NCBI GenBank assembly: GCA_945860705.1
Contig: CAMART010000003.1
Span: 62,001 to 126,000 of the forward strand
Length of the DNA stretch: 64,000 bases
Source of the DNA: Chitinophaga pinensis
GTDB taxonomy: Bacteria; Bacteroidota; Bacteroidia; Chitinophagales; CAMDFR01
Reading direction: 5' to 3'
This document shows, one piece after another, positions 29,101 through 37,097 of the stretch. The translations under genes were made by a program, and so were the position numbers. Numbering within the stretch: the stretch's first letter is position 1; every line of letters begins with the position of its first letter. The notes under the pieces are model-generated. The model did no database searches and was not told the DNA's origin. It saw only the letters and a program-made list of their open reading frames with translations.

Positions 29101-31220
29101 CAGCTACAGATGGATATTCTTGGCATAACTCATCTTTTATTTATATCACTGGCGAATACCCAGGCTGGAATCAATCTCATTACTATCAATGGTTAAAAGA
29201 TGACTATAGCAATGTATATATGGACAATGATAGAGTACTCAAATTTGTACCAGATATAAAAGCAATAGAGGTAAATACTGGTCTGTGGAATGGATACGGA
29301 GGACCTACCACTTTTGAACGTATAGAATGGAAAATAAATGGAGCTAATATGCATCGTGCACGTATGATTGGTTGTGGTGCTACTTATGGTATCAATATAG
29401 CTGTGATCGATCCTGTATCTGGTTTGCCATGGTTTTCTACAGTTACAGCTGGAAGTAATTATAATCCAAAATATGGTAGTTATCATTGTAGTTATCAGCC
29501 AAATGACCAATATGCATTTACTTTTAGAACTACTGGAACTCATCCTACGCTTGGTATTCCATGGTCAGAAGTGATTACAAATTTTATTGATTCTATTCCT
29601 GCAGGATATTATATACTTATTTATAGCCAAAACAAACCTCTGTATACAGCTTGGGATGTATCACTTCGTAGTAAAATTTTAGGACTAGGCGCTACACAAT
29701 TATTAGATTTATTGAGTGGAGTAGCAGAAGGGCCATATGCTTTCTTTTGCAAAAAAGGAGATCTCACATATCCAATTCAAGAGCAATATAAAAATAGTTG
29801 GAGCCAACAAGTATATATGGCATTCAATATAACAGGTAGATGGAATCAAGGTTCGTTTATTTCACCAAAGATAGGCCCATCAAGAGAATGGGGAAGTGTA
29901 CATTGGAGATTTAGCTCACAAGATAGTCCCAAAACAGATATAGAAAGTATGGATATAATTGGTGTTGATGCTGGAGGTATTGAAACAAATTTAAAAACAT
30001 TGACCTCTACACTCGATACAAATATTACTTTTATTGATGCATATATTTACCCATACATACGACTAAGATACAATACGTATGACTCTATCAATAGAACTCC
30101 TACACAGCCTTATTACTGGAGAGTCCTATATAAAGAAGTGCCTGAAATAGCTTTAAATCCATCTATATTTTTCAAGCTCACAAAAGATACTATGCAACAA
30201 GGAAATATTCTCAACTTACAATGTGCTGTAGAAAGTATAGTAGATATAGACATGGATAGTCTTTTAGTAAAATATGATGTGCGTGATGCAACACATACTA
30301 CCAATTTATTTTTCAATAGAGGTGATAGTATCAAAGGACTTGATACTATGAATATCAATTTTGATTTGAATGTACTTGGCAACAATTATGTAGGACTCAA
30401 CTATCTAGTAGTAGAACTCAATCCAAACAATGATCAACTCGAACAATATCATTTTAACAATTATGGATTGCTTCAATTTTTTGTAAAAGGGGATGATGTA
30501 AATCCACTACTCAATGTGACTTTTGATGGAAGACATATACTCAACGGTGATATAGTGAGTGCTAAACCAAATATCATGATTACTCTAAAAGATGAAAGTA
30601 GATTCCTAGCATTGGATGACACTTCAGCAATAGATGTGTCACTCAAATATCCTGATGGAGGTATGAGACGAATCAATTATGATAATAATATTCTTACATT
30701 CTTCCCAGCAGATGCAGGCAGACTGAATATAGAAAATAAAGCACGAGTAGATTTCAAACCACTACTCACATCAGATGGTACCTATGAACTCATCATCACA
30801 GATAAAGATAAAAGTGGTAATGTATCGCATAGAAATAATTATAGAATACAGTTTGAAGTGATCAATAAATCTACTATCAGTAATGTACTGAACTATCCAA
30901 ATCCATTTACTACCAAAACTAGATTTGTGTTTACACTTACTGGATATGAAATACCTACCTACTTCAAAGTGCAGATATATAATGCTACAGGCAAAGTAGT
31001 AAAAGAAATCACACAAGATGAACTAGGCCCAATAGTGATCGGCAGAAATATGACTCAATACGCATGGGATGGTACAGATGAGTATGGCGATGCTCTAGGC
31101 AATGGAGTTTACTTCTATAGAATAGTGAGTACTATCAACGACGAGAAAATAGAACATAGAGAAGAAAGCTATGATAAGTTCTTTAAAAAAGGATTTGGAA
31201 AGATGCTCTTGATAAGATAG
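26181..31220 (+). CDS. porU: Type IX secretion system sortase PorU (C25 gingipain-like)
   Basis: The 1679-residue secreted protein has a signal peptide (ending AYSQ), a long N-terminal beta region, then a C25-type cysteine protease domain with His637 (FFGHSASG) and Cys667 (SNGCFAGD). CARDB/Ig-like regions follow, and a C-terminal FlgD-like/T9SS-type domain (NYPNPFTTKTRFVF; YAWDGTDEYGDALGNGVYFYR split). PorU cuts the sorting domain from T9SS cargo and attaches the cargo to anionic lipopolysaccharide or releases it. It is longer than P. gingivalis PorU (about 1160), with the extra length between the protease and the C-terminus. Confidence 0.93.
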   Translation: MKKILLLLFSVFSFALAYSQPYGNEWINYSQPYYKIKVASDGIYRIPYTTLNSSIPGLSSLTGANFTMYHNGVNIPIYVTTAGTLSSSDYIEFMGRKNDGKLETSLYKDSIYQMHDLFSLFSDTSSFYLTYNTLSSNPRFINTINDMTSLPAREEYFMYTARKLNTNAYSYGRGYNIAGSTLYDSEFDMGEGWLGTDFVGTTVNNNISTPNAYTLGPATASIRSVIFSKSFNNHRISVTHNGNLLVDSTRFGYYLWKFNHTVPISTITATSNVSIDAQDPDNDRNAISLIEITYPKIFNFENLSTYEFTITAGARKYIEITNFNNRSTTPILYDLTNNLRITGVIVGTTLRFALPASSQDRQLYLRSDATVDYKTVSSISTVNFVDLRSLSSQGDYIILSNSKLFDDGTGTNWVEEYRKYRDIGSSTTGTFYARTIDVEQIFEQFGYGVPKSPVAYRNFISYALDVWTIKPKYLFLVGKGREYNAQRNGGSTFNANLVPSFGYPASDAMVTGSQSNYLQRVATGRLAADNGTEVKNYFEKVVQYEAEQRTFGDPYQTIDKKGWMKEVLHLGGGTTTFEQTEFRGYLNSFENRIERDSFGAHVNSLYKSSTAPIDVTATEYLKARIDSGISLMTFFGHSASGTFDISIDEPENYNNTGKYPVIYSNGCFAGDIFTSGTGISERFVLTPQKGAIAFIASTGLSLSTSLFSYGTSLYNSFSGKTYGKGLGDHIKQAVAEMKSSAYLYNELLAHEVALHGDPAIKLNNYLAPDYMISPQTVFFNPPVITASLDTFELNVVTTNLGMAIVDSYAIEVTRILSDGSQILYRQNVKAPYYRDTTIFKIPTLLSGGTSGLGINNFSVYVDVDDEVPSELSESNNYILNAVSTTIQSEDILPIYPYEFSIVPQQPITFKASTVNPFAAPRWYVFEMDTTELFNSSIKQQMKVYQSGGVVHFTPSFLYRDSVVYYWRVSKDSTSATDGYSWHNSSFIYITGEYPGWNQSHYYQWLKDDYSNVYMDNDRVLKFVPDIKAIEVNTGLWNGYGGPTTFERIEWKINGANMHRARMIGCGATYGINIAVIDPVSGLPWFSTVTAGSNYNPKYGSYHCSYQPNDQYAFTFRTTGTHPTLGIPWSEVITNFIDSIPAGYYILIYSQNKPLYTAWDVSLRSKILGLGATQLLDLLSGVAEGPYAFFCKKGDLTYPIQEQYKNSWSQQVYMAFNITGRWNQGSFISPKIGPSREWGSVHWRFSSQDSPKTDIESMDIIGVDAGGIETNLKTLTSTLDTNITFIDAYIYPYIRLRYNTYDSINRTPTQPYYWRVLYKEVPEIALNPSIFFKLTKDTMQQGNILNLQCAVESIVDIDMDSLLVKYDVRDATHTTNLFFNRGDSIKGLDTMNINFDLNVLGNNYVGLNYLVVELNPNNDQLEQYHFNNYGLLQFFVKGDDVNPLLNVTFDGRHILNGDIVSAKPNIMITLKDESRFLALDDTSAIDVSLKYPDGGMRRINYDNNILTFFPADAGRLNIENKARVDFKPLLTSDGTYELIITDKDKSGNVSHRNNYRIQFEVINKSTISNVLNYPNPFTTKTRFVFTLTGYEIPTYFKVQIYNATGKVVKEITQDELGPIVIGRNMTQYAWDGTDEYGDALGNGVYFYRIVSTINDEKIEHREESYDKFFKKGFGKMLLIR

Positions 31221-31344
31221 ACTTTATTAGTTACAAGTTCAAAGTTACAAGTTAATAGTTACAAGCTTGCCTGACGGCAGTCAGTTTCAAAGTTGATGTT
31301 AAATATTAAAAATATTCACTTAGTCTTCTCAACCGGCTCATCTT

Positions 31345-31448
31345 CCCCTCTTGAGAGGGGTTAGGGGTGTGTTTATGAAGTTGTATAAGTCACGAAGCAA
31401 TTGAGAGAGCCTGTTCCGCTATAGCGGGAGGTTAGGGGTGTGTTTATG
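31345..31448 (+). repeat. Two units of hairpin plus GGTTAGGGGTGTGTTTATG
   Basis: The 19-base tail occurs at 31359-31377 and 31430-31448. The first tail overlaps the end of a 7-bp hairpin (CCCCTCT-TG-AGAGGGG, 31345-31360), and the second follows a different palindrome (CCGCTATAGCGG, 31416-31427). So the stem sequence varies but its position next to a constant tail is kept. Confidence 0.85.
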
Positions 31449-31457
31449 TAAAATAAA

Positions 31458-31778
31458 AGATGCCTCCTTCCTCGGCATTTCAAAATGTAATTTCATTATC
31501 ACAATTAGTTTGTCATTCTGACGAAGGAAGAATCTAATAGTATATCAATCAAATTATAGATGCCTCTTTCCTCGGCTTTCAAAAGGAATATATTATCGCA
31601 ATTAGTTTGTCATTCTGACGAAGGAGGAATCTCTATTAATTTCAAGTAAAAAAGATGCCTCTTTCCTCGGCATTTCAAAAAGCAAATATTTTATTACATT
31701 ATGCTTGTCATTCTGACGAAGGTAGAATCTAATAATATGTATTTCAAAGTTAGATGCCTCCTTCCTCGGCATTTCAAA
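31458..31778. repeat. Alternating inverted-repeat (REP/BIME-like) array of seven elements
   Basis: Element A (starts AGATGCCTC, ends CATTTCAAA, 26-27 bases) lies at 31458, 31558, 31653 and 31752. Element B (starts TTGTCATTC, ends GAATCT, 26 bases) lies at 31510, 31607 and 31705. B resembles the reverse complement of A, so neighbours can pair. They strictly alternate A-B-A-B-A-B-A with spacers of 20-25 bases. Similar sequences are, from memory, common between genes in Bacteroidota genomes. Confidence 0.88.
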
Positions 31779-31826
31779 GAATAAAATTTGTACAATAATT
31801 TAACTTTGGAATATCATATCTGCTAA

Positions 31827-32480
31827 TTAATTACCATCTATCTCTTTCAAAATAATTTTAATAATTTCTTCGCTTTTTTCCATCATCATCAAGTGAGTAC
31901 CTCCTTTTATTTTTATACAATCTTTGATATAAAATATCGGAAATAAGGTATCTCTTGTGCCATGTATATGTACGATGTTGTGTGGGTATGTTTTATTATC
32001 CCATTGCATCACTTTTTCTATAGCCCATTTCATAAATCCTGGATCAGCATCCTGACTCATATCTAGAGCCAATTGCAAAAATTTCTTCTCACTACGTAAT
32101 CTGAGTATTTTTACTATCGCTCTATTTACGCCATTATAAAATCTGCCTGTGGTACTTCTAAATAAAGAAATATATTTACCAATTCTAATAAAATGAGGCA
32201 ATTCTTTTCTTTGTTTTACAGATGATACAATGATTACTTTTTCTGGTTGAAGTATTTTAGAAAGCTCTACAGCTATGATACCACCCATAGAAGTTCCAAT
32301 GATTGCAAATGGTTCTGTAGTTTTTATCTGTTTGCTAAATCGTTCTATATAGTCTGCAAAACTCTCCTCTGGAAAAGGAACAAACCAATCTAATACTTCT
32401 GTATCTCTATCATCCAGTGAAGTGATAGGTTCATACATTCTAGCATCAGCTCCAAGTCCAGGTATTAAATATAATTTCAA
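31827..32480 (-). CDS. Alpha/beta hydrolase
   Basis: The 217-residue protein has the alpha/beta hydrolase pattern: oxyanion-hole region YLIPGLGADARMY, nucleophile elbow GTSMGG (Ser64), acid Asp177 in HGTRDTLFP and His196 in KGGTHLMMM. It lacks a signal peptide and is therefore cytosolic. The substrate cannot be told from sequence, and small esterases or lipase-like proteins share this layout. It follows the metallohydrolase gene on the same strand by about 50 bases. Confidence 0.85.
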   Translation of the reverse strand: MKLYLIPGLGADARMYEPITSLDDRDTEVLDWFVPFPEESFADYIERFSKQIKTTEPFAIIGTSMGGIIAVELSKILQPEKVIIVSSVKQRKELPHFIRIGKYISLFRSTTGRFYNGVNRAIVKILRLRSEKKFLQLALDMSQDADPGFMKWAIEKVMQWDNKTYPHNIVHIHGTRDTLFPIFYIKDCIKIKGGTHLMMMEKSEEIIKIILKEIDGN

Positions 32481-32529
32481 CTATTTTCTATTTTGTATTA
32501 TCAAATGTAAATATACTAAAATTGACAAT

Positions 32530-33930
32530 TTACAAGGCTACTTCTTCTTTGTAGTTTGGTATATATATATTTTGAAATCCTGCTTCATTCAAATGATTTT
32601 TAAATACATGCATTACATTTTCATCTCCATGCACTAAAAATACTTTTTTGACATCTGAAGGATTTTGTGATGACAAAAATTTAAGCATTTCAACATAATC
32701 ACCATGTGCTGAAAACCCATTGAGTTTTTTCACTTGTGCTTTTACAGGAAAATAACTCCTAAATATTTTTACTTCTTTTGCGCCACCTACGAGCTTTCCT
32801 CCTAAACTATATGGAGAGCAATATCCCACCATCAAAATCGTATTTCTAGAATTTACTATAGCGTGAAGTATATGATGTTTTACTCTACCGGCTTCCGCCA
32901 TACCACTTGCAGAAATAATAATACATGGCTCATGTCTTTCATTCAATGCTTGACTTTCGCTTTTACTTTGTATAAAAGTTAGTCCCTTAAATCCAAATGG
33001 ATCTGGATCTTTTTTCATAAAAGCTTTCATTCTATCGTTATAGCATTCTGGATATGTTTCCATGATATCTGTAGCTCGCTCACTCAATGGACTATCTACA
33101 TAAGTTTTTATTTTAGGCAATTTATTTTCAAATGATAAATCATTCAATGCTGAGAGTAATTCTTGAGTTCTACCAACACTAAAAGCAGGTATTATCAATT
33201 TCCCTTTTCGTCTAATACAAGTATCTTCTATTATCTCTAATAATTTAAATTTTAAATTTGGATCTGGGTCATGAATTTTATCTCCATAAGTACTTTCTGT
33301 AAGTATAATATCTGCTTGAGGAAATGCTTGAGGTGTGCGAAGTATTCTATTATTGTATCGTCCTATATCTCCTGTAAATGTAAGACGTGTAGTTTTGTCT
33401 TTTTCTTTTAAAACTAAATTCACGGATGCACTTCCTAGAATATGACCATTATCTAAAAATAATACTTGTACTGAATCATCTATATTAAATGGAGTATCAT
33501 ATGCTACAGTTTCTATTTGAGAGATTGCTTTATTTACGTCTTTGATATCATACAAAGGTTTGAGATCAGGCAAATTATTTTTCTGTCTTTCTTTGTTTAC
33601 AAATTTGATATCGCTCTCTTGTATACTAGCACTGTCTTCTAGCAATGCTTCTGTTACGTCTTTTGTAGCTGGAGTACAGTATATTTTACCTTTAAATCCT
33701 TCTTTTACTAGTTTTGGTAAAAGTCCTGAATGATCTATATGAGCATGTGAGAGTATTACATATGAAATTTTTGATGCATCAAAACCAAAATTCTTATTCC
33801 ATTCATCTATCTCTTCTCCACTGCCTTGAAACAAACCACAATCCAATAAAAATTGAGTGCCATTATCTAAGGTAACTAAATGCTTAGAGCCTGTTACTTC
33901 TTTTGCTGCTCCATAAAATCCTATTTTCAT
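32530..33930 (-). CDS. Beta-CASP metallo-beta-lactamase-fold RNase-like protein
   Basis: The 466-residue protein has the metal-binding HxHxDH motif (HAHIDH, residues 62-67), a beta-CASP insertion and the C-terminal RNA-metabolising region with GFSAHGDYVEML and HGDENVM. This is the architecture of CPSF/YsiA-like exonucleases or endonucleases acting on RNA. The conserved motifs appear intact. A precise RNA target cannot be named. It lies downstream of infC on the same strand but beyond a terminator, so it has its own transcription start. Confidence 0.88.
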   Translation of the reverse strand: MKIGFYGAAKEVTGSKHLVTLDNGTQFLLDCGLFQGSGEEIDEWNKNFGFDASKISYVILSHAHIDHSGLLPKLVKEGFKGKIYCTPATKDVTEALLEDSASIQESDIKFVNKERQKNNLPDLKPLYDIKDVNKAISQIETVAYDTPFNIDDSVQVLFLDNGHILGSASVNLVLKEKDKTTRLTFTGDIGRYNNRILRTPQAFPQADIILTESTYGDKIHDPDPNLKFKLLEIIEDTCIRRKGKLIIPAFSVGRTQELLSALNDLSFENKLPKIKTYVDSPLSERATDIMETYPECYNDRMKAFMKKDPDPFGFKGLTFIQSKSESQALNERHEPCIIISASGMAEAGRVKHHILHAIVNSRNTILMVGYCSPYSLGGKLVGGAKEVKIFRSYFPVKAQVKKLNGFSAHGDYVEMLKFLSSQNPSDVKKVFLVHGDENVMHVFKNHLNEAGFQNIYIPNYKEEVAL

Positions 33931-33939
33931 ATACTATGT

Positions 33940-33981
33940 TTTTTTAAAAAATAAAAGCTATTGAAAGTATTCAATAGCTTT
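33940..33981 (-). terminator. Terminator after infC (minus strand)
   Basis: A perfect 12-bp stem (AAAGCTATTGAA at 33954-33965 with its complement at 33970-33981) and a 4-base loop lie 22 bases past the infC stop. A T-rich stretch follows on the minus strand. Confidence 0.85.
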
Positions 33982-34002
33982 AAATTAATGGTTTATATTA
34001 AA

Positions 34003-34578
34003 TTATTTTTTCTTTGTGTTTTTAGGATTTAGAATCATAAACATTCTTTTTCCTTCTAGTTTTGGAAGTTGCTCAGGAAGACCAAATTCTTCTAATCCTT
34101 TTGCAAATTTCAATAGTAATAACTCTCCCATATCTTGAAATACTATAGCTCTACCTTTAAACTGAACATAACATTTTACTTTAGAACCATCTTTCAAAAA
34201 TTTCTCTGCATGTTTTATTTTAAAATCAAAATCATGCTCATCTGTATGTGGTGTAAAACGAATTTCTTTTATAACAGTTTTCTGAGAATTACTTTTTATT
34301 TCTTTCTCTTTTTTCTTTTTTTCGTATAAAAACTTTGTGTAGTCGATTAGTCGGCATACTGGAGGAACTGCATTTGGAGAAATCTCTACTAAATCTACTC
34401 CTAAATCTTCTGCCATTTGAATAGCTTCGCGTGTACTTACTATGCGAGATTCTACATTATCACCAGTGACTCTTACTTCTGGTACTCTGATATCAGCATT
34501 TATTCTATGCTCGTCTTTTTTTTGTTGTTGTGGATTAAATCTGTTGTATGGTGTTGTTGATTTCTTAATTAATGCCAA
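34003..34578 (-). CDS. infC: Translation initiation factor IF-3, TTG start
   Basis: The 191-residue protein has both IF-3 domains joined by a lysine-rich helix. The N-domain includes HRINADIRVPEVR and LVEISPNAVPPVCRLIDYTKFLYE-type sequence; the C-domain includes KEIRFTPHTDEHDFDFKIKHA and FKGRAIVF in separate pieces. No in-frame ATG precedes the conserved part, an in-frame TAG lies just upstream, and the first usable codon is TTG at 34578; an ATT lies at codon 4. Rare infC start codons allow autoregulation in other bacteria. It is not next to rpmI-rplT as it usually is. Confidence 0.93.
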   Translation of the reverse strand: MALIKKSTTPYNRFNPQQQKKDEHRINADIRVPEVRVTGDNVESRIVSTREAIQMAEDLGVDLVEISPNAVPPVCRLIDYTKFLYEKKKKEKEIKSNSQKTVIKEIRFTPHTDEHDFDFKIKHAEKFLKDGSKVKCYVQFKGRAIVFQDMGELLLLKFAKGLEEFGLPEQLPKLEGKRMFMILNPKNTKKK

Positions 34579-34648
34579 GTTCTATTTGTTTTAATGAATA
34601 ATAAGTTTTTTATTTAATACGTAAAAATAAGTATAAAAAATGATTTAT

Positions 34649-35632
34649 TTATATATTTCTATGAGTCTTTTTTAATACTAATCTAGGAAAAATGATTAAA
34701 ATCATACTCAAAGTACCAAAAACTAAATAAAAAATACTTTGACCAGCATGTATCACCACTGGAATAGTAGTACTTTCTATATCATTTACAAGCATGGCTG
34801 AGAGTGCAAAAGATGCACATAAATGATAGGTGCCTAATCCGTGTGCCGGCACAGGCAATGACCTTCCTATACCACCTATTACTATTACTAAAAGAGCAGT
34901 ATGAATAGATAAATGAGCATCTTCGAATGCAAAAAACCAAAAATAAGTCATCAATAAATACATAAGCCAAATAACTAGTGTATAAAAAAGAAATATTTTT
35001 TTTTCTTTCATTTGAAAAATACTTTTCAAACCACTATAAAATGCGGAAAATTTATTATTAAAATAACTCAGTATCATTTGTCGATAAAAATATAAAATAC
35101 AAATGGATACTAAAAAAACGAATAATAAAAGTATAAGAATATTAAAACTAGTCTGAGTAAACTGGGCTTCTATATATTTTTGATAAAAAGAATAAATGAT
35201 TTTATAATTAAATAGAGCAGTGAAAATAAATAATATGAGCAATGATAAAACATCAAACACCCGCTCAATAAATACTGTAGCTAAAGAGTATGTAAATGGA
35301 ATATCATTCTCCTTTCTCAAAATACCACACCTATATATTTCACCCAATTTCCCTGTAGCAAAATTGACCAAATAAGCACTCATTATAGCATTATACGTAG
35401 TGAATGTATCGCTTTTATATTCGTTTTGATCTAGTAGAAGCTGCCATCGTTTTGTGCGAGCAATATGGCATATAATCGTACAAAGTAGTACTGGCAAATA
35501 CCAAAAATAATTGATAGATTGAATTGTTTTTATAAGTGAATGAATATTTTGATTTCTAAAAGAAAAGTAAATACATACTATTCCAATAAGTAAAAATAAA
35601 ATGGATGAAAAAATACTTTTCAGATGCATCAT
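34649..35632 (-). CDS. Flippase-like / lysylphosphatidylglycerol synthase-type membrane protein (UPF0104)
   Basis: The 327-residue protein has about eight hydrophobic helices and the UPF0104 pattern: IARTKRWQLLL, then NAIMSAYLVNFATGKLGEIYR, and VFIERVFDVLSLL, with a late GGIGRSLPVPAHGLGTYH. Relatives include the membrane domain of MprF and dolichol-linked glycosyltransferase accessory proteins. A lipid-transport role is likely but not proved. It overlaps the GNAT gene upstream by 4 bases (ATGA), so the two are coupled. Confidence 0.82.
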   Translation of the reverse strand: MMHLKSIFSSILFLLIGIVCIYFSFRNQNIHSLIKTIQSINYFWYLPVLLCTIICHIARTKRWQLLLDQNEYKSDTFTTYNAIMSAYLVNFATGKLGEIYRCGILRKENDIPFTYSLATVFIERVFDVLSLLILFIFTALFNYKIIYSFYQKYIEAQFTQTSFNILILLLFVFLVSICILYFYRQMILSYFNNKFSAFYSGLKSIFQMKEKKIFLFYTLVIWLMYLLMTYFWFFAFEDAHLSIHTALLVIVIGGIGRSLPVPAHGLGTYHLCASFALSAMLVNDIESTTIPVVIHAGQSIFYLVFGTLSMILIIFPRLVLKKTHRNI

Positions 35633-36111
35633 GCTTTTTTTATCATATCATTATGATAGATTCCTGTATCCAAATATGCTTCGTTGAGTACTTCAAAACC
35701 ATAGGTTTTATAAAACGGCACCAAATAACTTTGAGCTTGTATTTTTATATTTTGTATACCGTAGTATTCTTGTAAATATTTCATAGCATTAGCAAAAATT
35801 ACTTTACCTAAGCCATGTTTTCTATATTCTTGGTGTGTCAAAACTCTACCAATAGTAGCTTCTTTGTAAATAGTATTTTTATCCAGCGCACGTGCATACG
35901 CTACTATTTTGTTATCTTGGTTATATAAAATCAAGTGAATAGCCTTTTTATCGTGTCCATCGCTATCTATAAATGCACATTCTTGTTCTACTACAAAAAC
36001 ATCTTGTCTTATACTAGTAATGTCATACAATTCGTTTATAGTTAGTTCATCAAAATGTTTAACTACTAAATGAAATTCTATTCCATTATGAAAAATATTT
36101 TCCGATTTCAT
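35629..36111 (-). CDS. elaA: ElaA-family GNAT N-acetyltransferase
   Basis: The 160-residue cytosolic protein has the ElaA pattern: the opening ELYDITSIRQDVFVVEQECAF, the strand HLILYNQDNKIVAYARAL, and the acetyl-CoA region GRVLTHQEYRKHGLGKVIF. ElaA substrates are not known. The TGA stop overlaps the start of the downstream membrane protein, and the start lies 45 bases from the divergent DnaJ-domain gene. Confidence 0.85.
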   Translation of the reverse strand: MKSENIFHNGIEFHLVVKHFDELTINELYDITSIRQDVFVVEQECAFIDSDGHDKKAIHLILYNQDNKIVAYARALDKNTIYKEATIGRVLTHQEYRKHGLGKVIFANAMKYLQEYYGIQNIKIQAQSYLVPFYKTYGFEVLNEAYLDTGIYHNDMIKKA

Positions 36112-36156
36112 ACTTGCAAATTTAAGAAAAGAAATTTACCATATCTTTGAATTAAT

Positions 36157-36963
36157 ATGCATCCGACTATAAAATGGTTTTTTTTTATTGTTTGTGTCAC
36201 TACAACACACAACCCTGTTTTATCTATGATTGTATTGGTTGTATTTTATCTCATACAACTAAGTTTTGATTCAAGCATCAATAATGATGAAGGCAACACA
36301 GAAAAAGAATACTACAGACCTGAGAGAAACAATGAACATGCAGATATTGGACTTATATATTTAGCAGCATATGTGATGCAAATAGAAAGTATCATACACC
36401 ATAATCAAGTAATGTATATCAAAAAATTTCTATCGAGAAATTTTGATGAAGAACATGTAAATAGCCGTATGAATTTACTCAATAGATTGCTACATATGAA
36501 TATTTCTTATGAGGATGGTTGTAGAAGAATCATGTACTATTATGAAATAGAAAACAGATATAAAATAATCGATTTTTTATTTAGTTTGGCCGCATCAGAT
36601 GGAAGAGTATCCTATTATGAAATGAGTGCTATTAGACGTATAGCCCAGACACTATATGTAGATGAAAATCAGTTTGAAAGACTAAAAAAAATCTACTATA
36701 AAGAAAATGAAAGTGAACGAAGACAAAGAGAAAGACCTACTACCTTTACATTTACATCTATTGAAACTCATTATTCAAAACTGGGATTGAGTAAAGAAGC
36801 TAGTATTGATGATTTGAAAAGTTCTTATAGAAAATTAGTACTCAAATATCACCCTGACAAATGGATCAGCGCATCTAAAGTAGACCAAGAGAAAGCAAAA
36901 CAACAATTCATACAAATACAAGAAGCCTACGATAAAATCAAAGAACACAAAGGGATAAAATAG
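36157..36963 (+). CDS. djlA: DjlA-like membrane-anchored J-domain co-chaperone
   Basis: The 268-residue protein has an N-terminal hydrophobic anchor (about 6-36), a TerB-like helical domain (about 62-180, with IDFLFSLAASDGRVSYYEMSAI-type sequence), and a C-terminal J domain with HPD at 232-234. DjlA-type proteins stimulate DnaK ATPase at the inner membrane. The anchor, the TerB-like domain and the C-terminal J domain are in the usual order. A 130-base AT-rich spacer follows, with repeats related to those at 31228-31295. Confidence 0.85.
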   Translation: MHPTIKWFFFIVCVTTTHNPVLSMIVLVVFYLIQLSFDSSINNDEGNTEKEYYRPERNNEHADIGLIYLAAYVMQIESIIHHNQVMYIKKFLSRNFDEEHVNSRMNLLNRLLHMNISYEDGCRRIMYYYEIENRYKIIDFLFSLAASDGRVSYYEMSAIRRIAQTLYVDENQFERLKKIYYKENESERRQRERPTTFTFTSIETHYSKLGLSKEASIDDLKSSYRKLVLKYHPDKWISASKVDQEKAKQQFIQIQEAYDKIKEHKGIK

Positions 36964-36969
36964 TTCAAT

Positions 36970-37090
36970 AAAACAAGTTATAAGTTTAATGTTACATGTT
37001 CAAAGTTTAAAGTTATTAGTATGCCTTACTACTGTCAGATTCAAAGTTTTAAATCTAAAATCTAACGTATAGTATCTAGCATCTAAAGAC
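36970..37090. repeat. AT-rich degenerate intergenic repeats
   Basis: The stretch holds degenerate CAAGTT/TTCAAAGTT repeats and TATGCCTTACTACTGTCAG, which lines up with TTGCCTGACGGCAGTCAG in the 31.2-kb region. It lies between the convergent DjlA-like and M23 peptidase genes. No T-tailed hairpin was found. Confidence 0.5.
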
Positions 37091-37097
37091 TTGCTTC

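Larger units (their letters stand above)
31221..31826. other. 606-base gene-free region made of several repeat families
   Basis: I see no coding frame here. In order it holds AT-rich degenerate GTTACAAG/TTCAAAGTT repeats with a small CTGAC-GGCA-GTCAG hairpin (31228-31295), two hairpin-plus-G-rich-tail units (31345-31448) and an alternating inverted-repeat array (31458-31778). It separates the 3' ends of porU (plus) and the hydrolase gene (minus). No rho-independent terminator with a T run was found right after porU. Confidence 0.8.

Noticed and set aside
31458-31778. Regular repeats with 20-25 base spacers that resemble a CRISPR array
   Set aside because: The repeats alternate in orientation, two of the spacers are partly alike, the spacers are AT-rich, and no cas gene is in the window.
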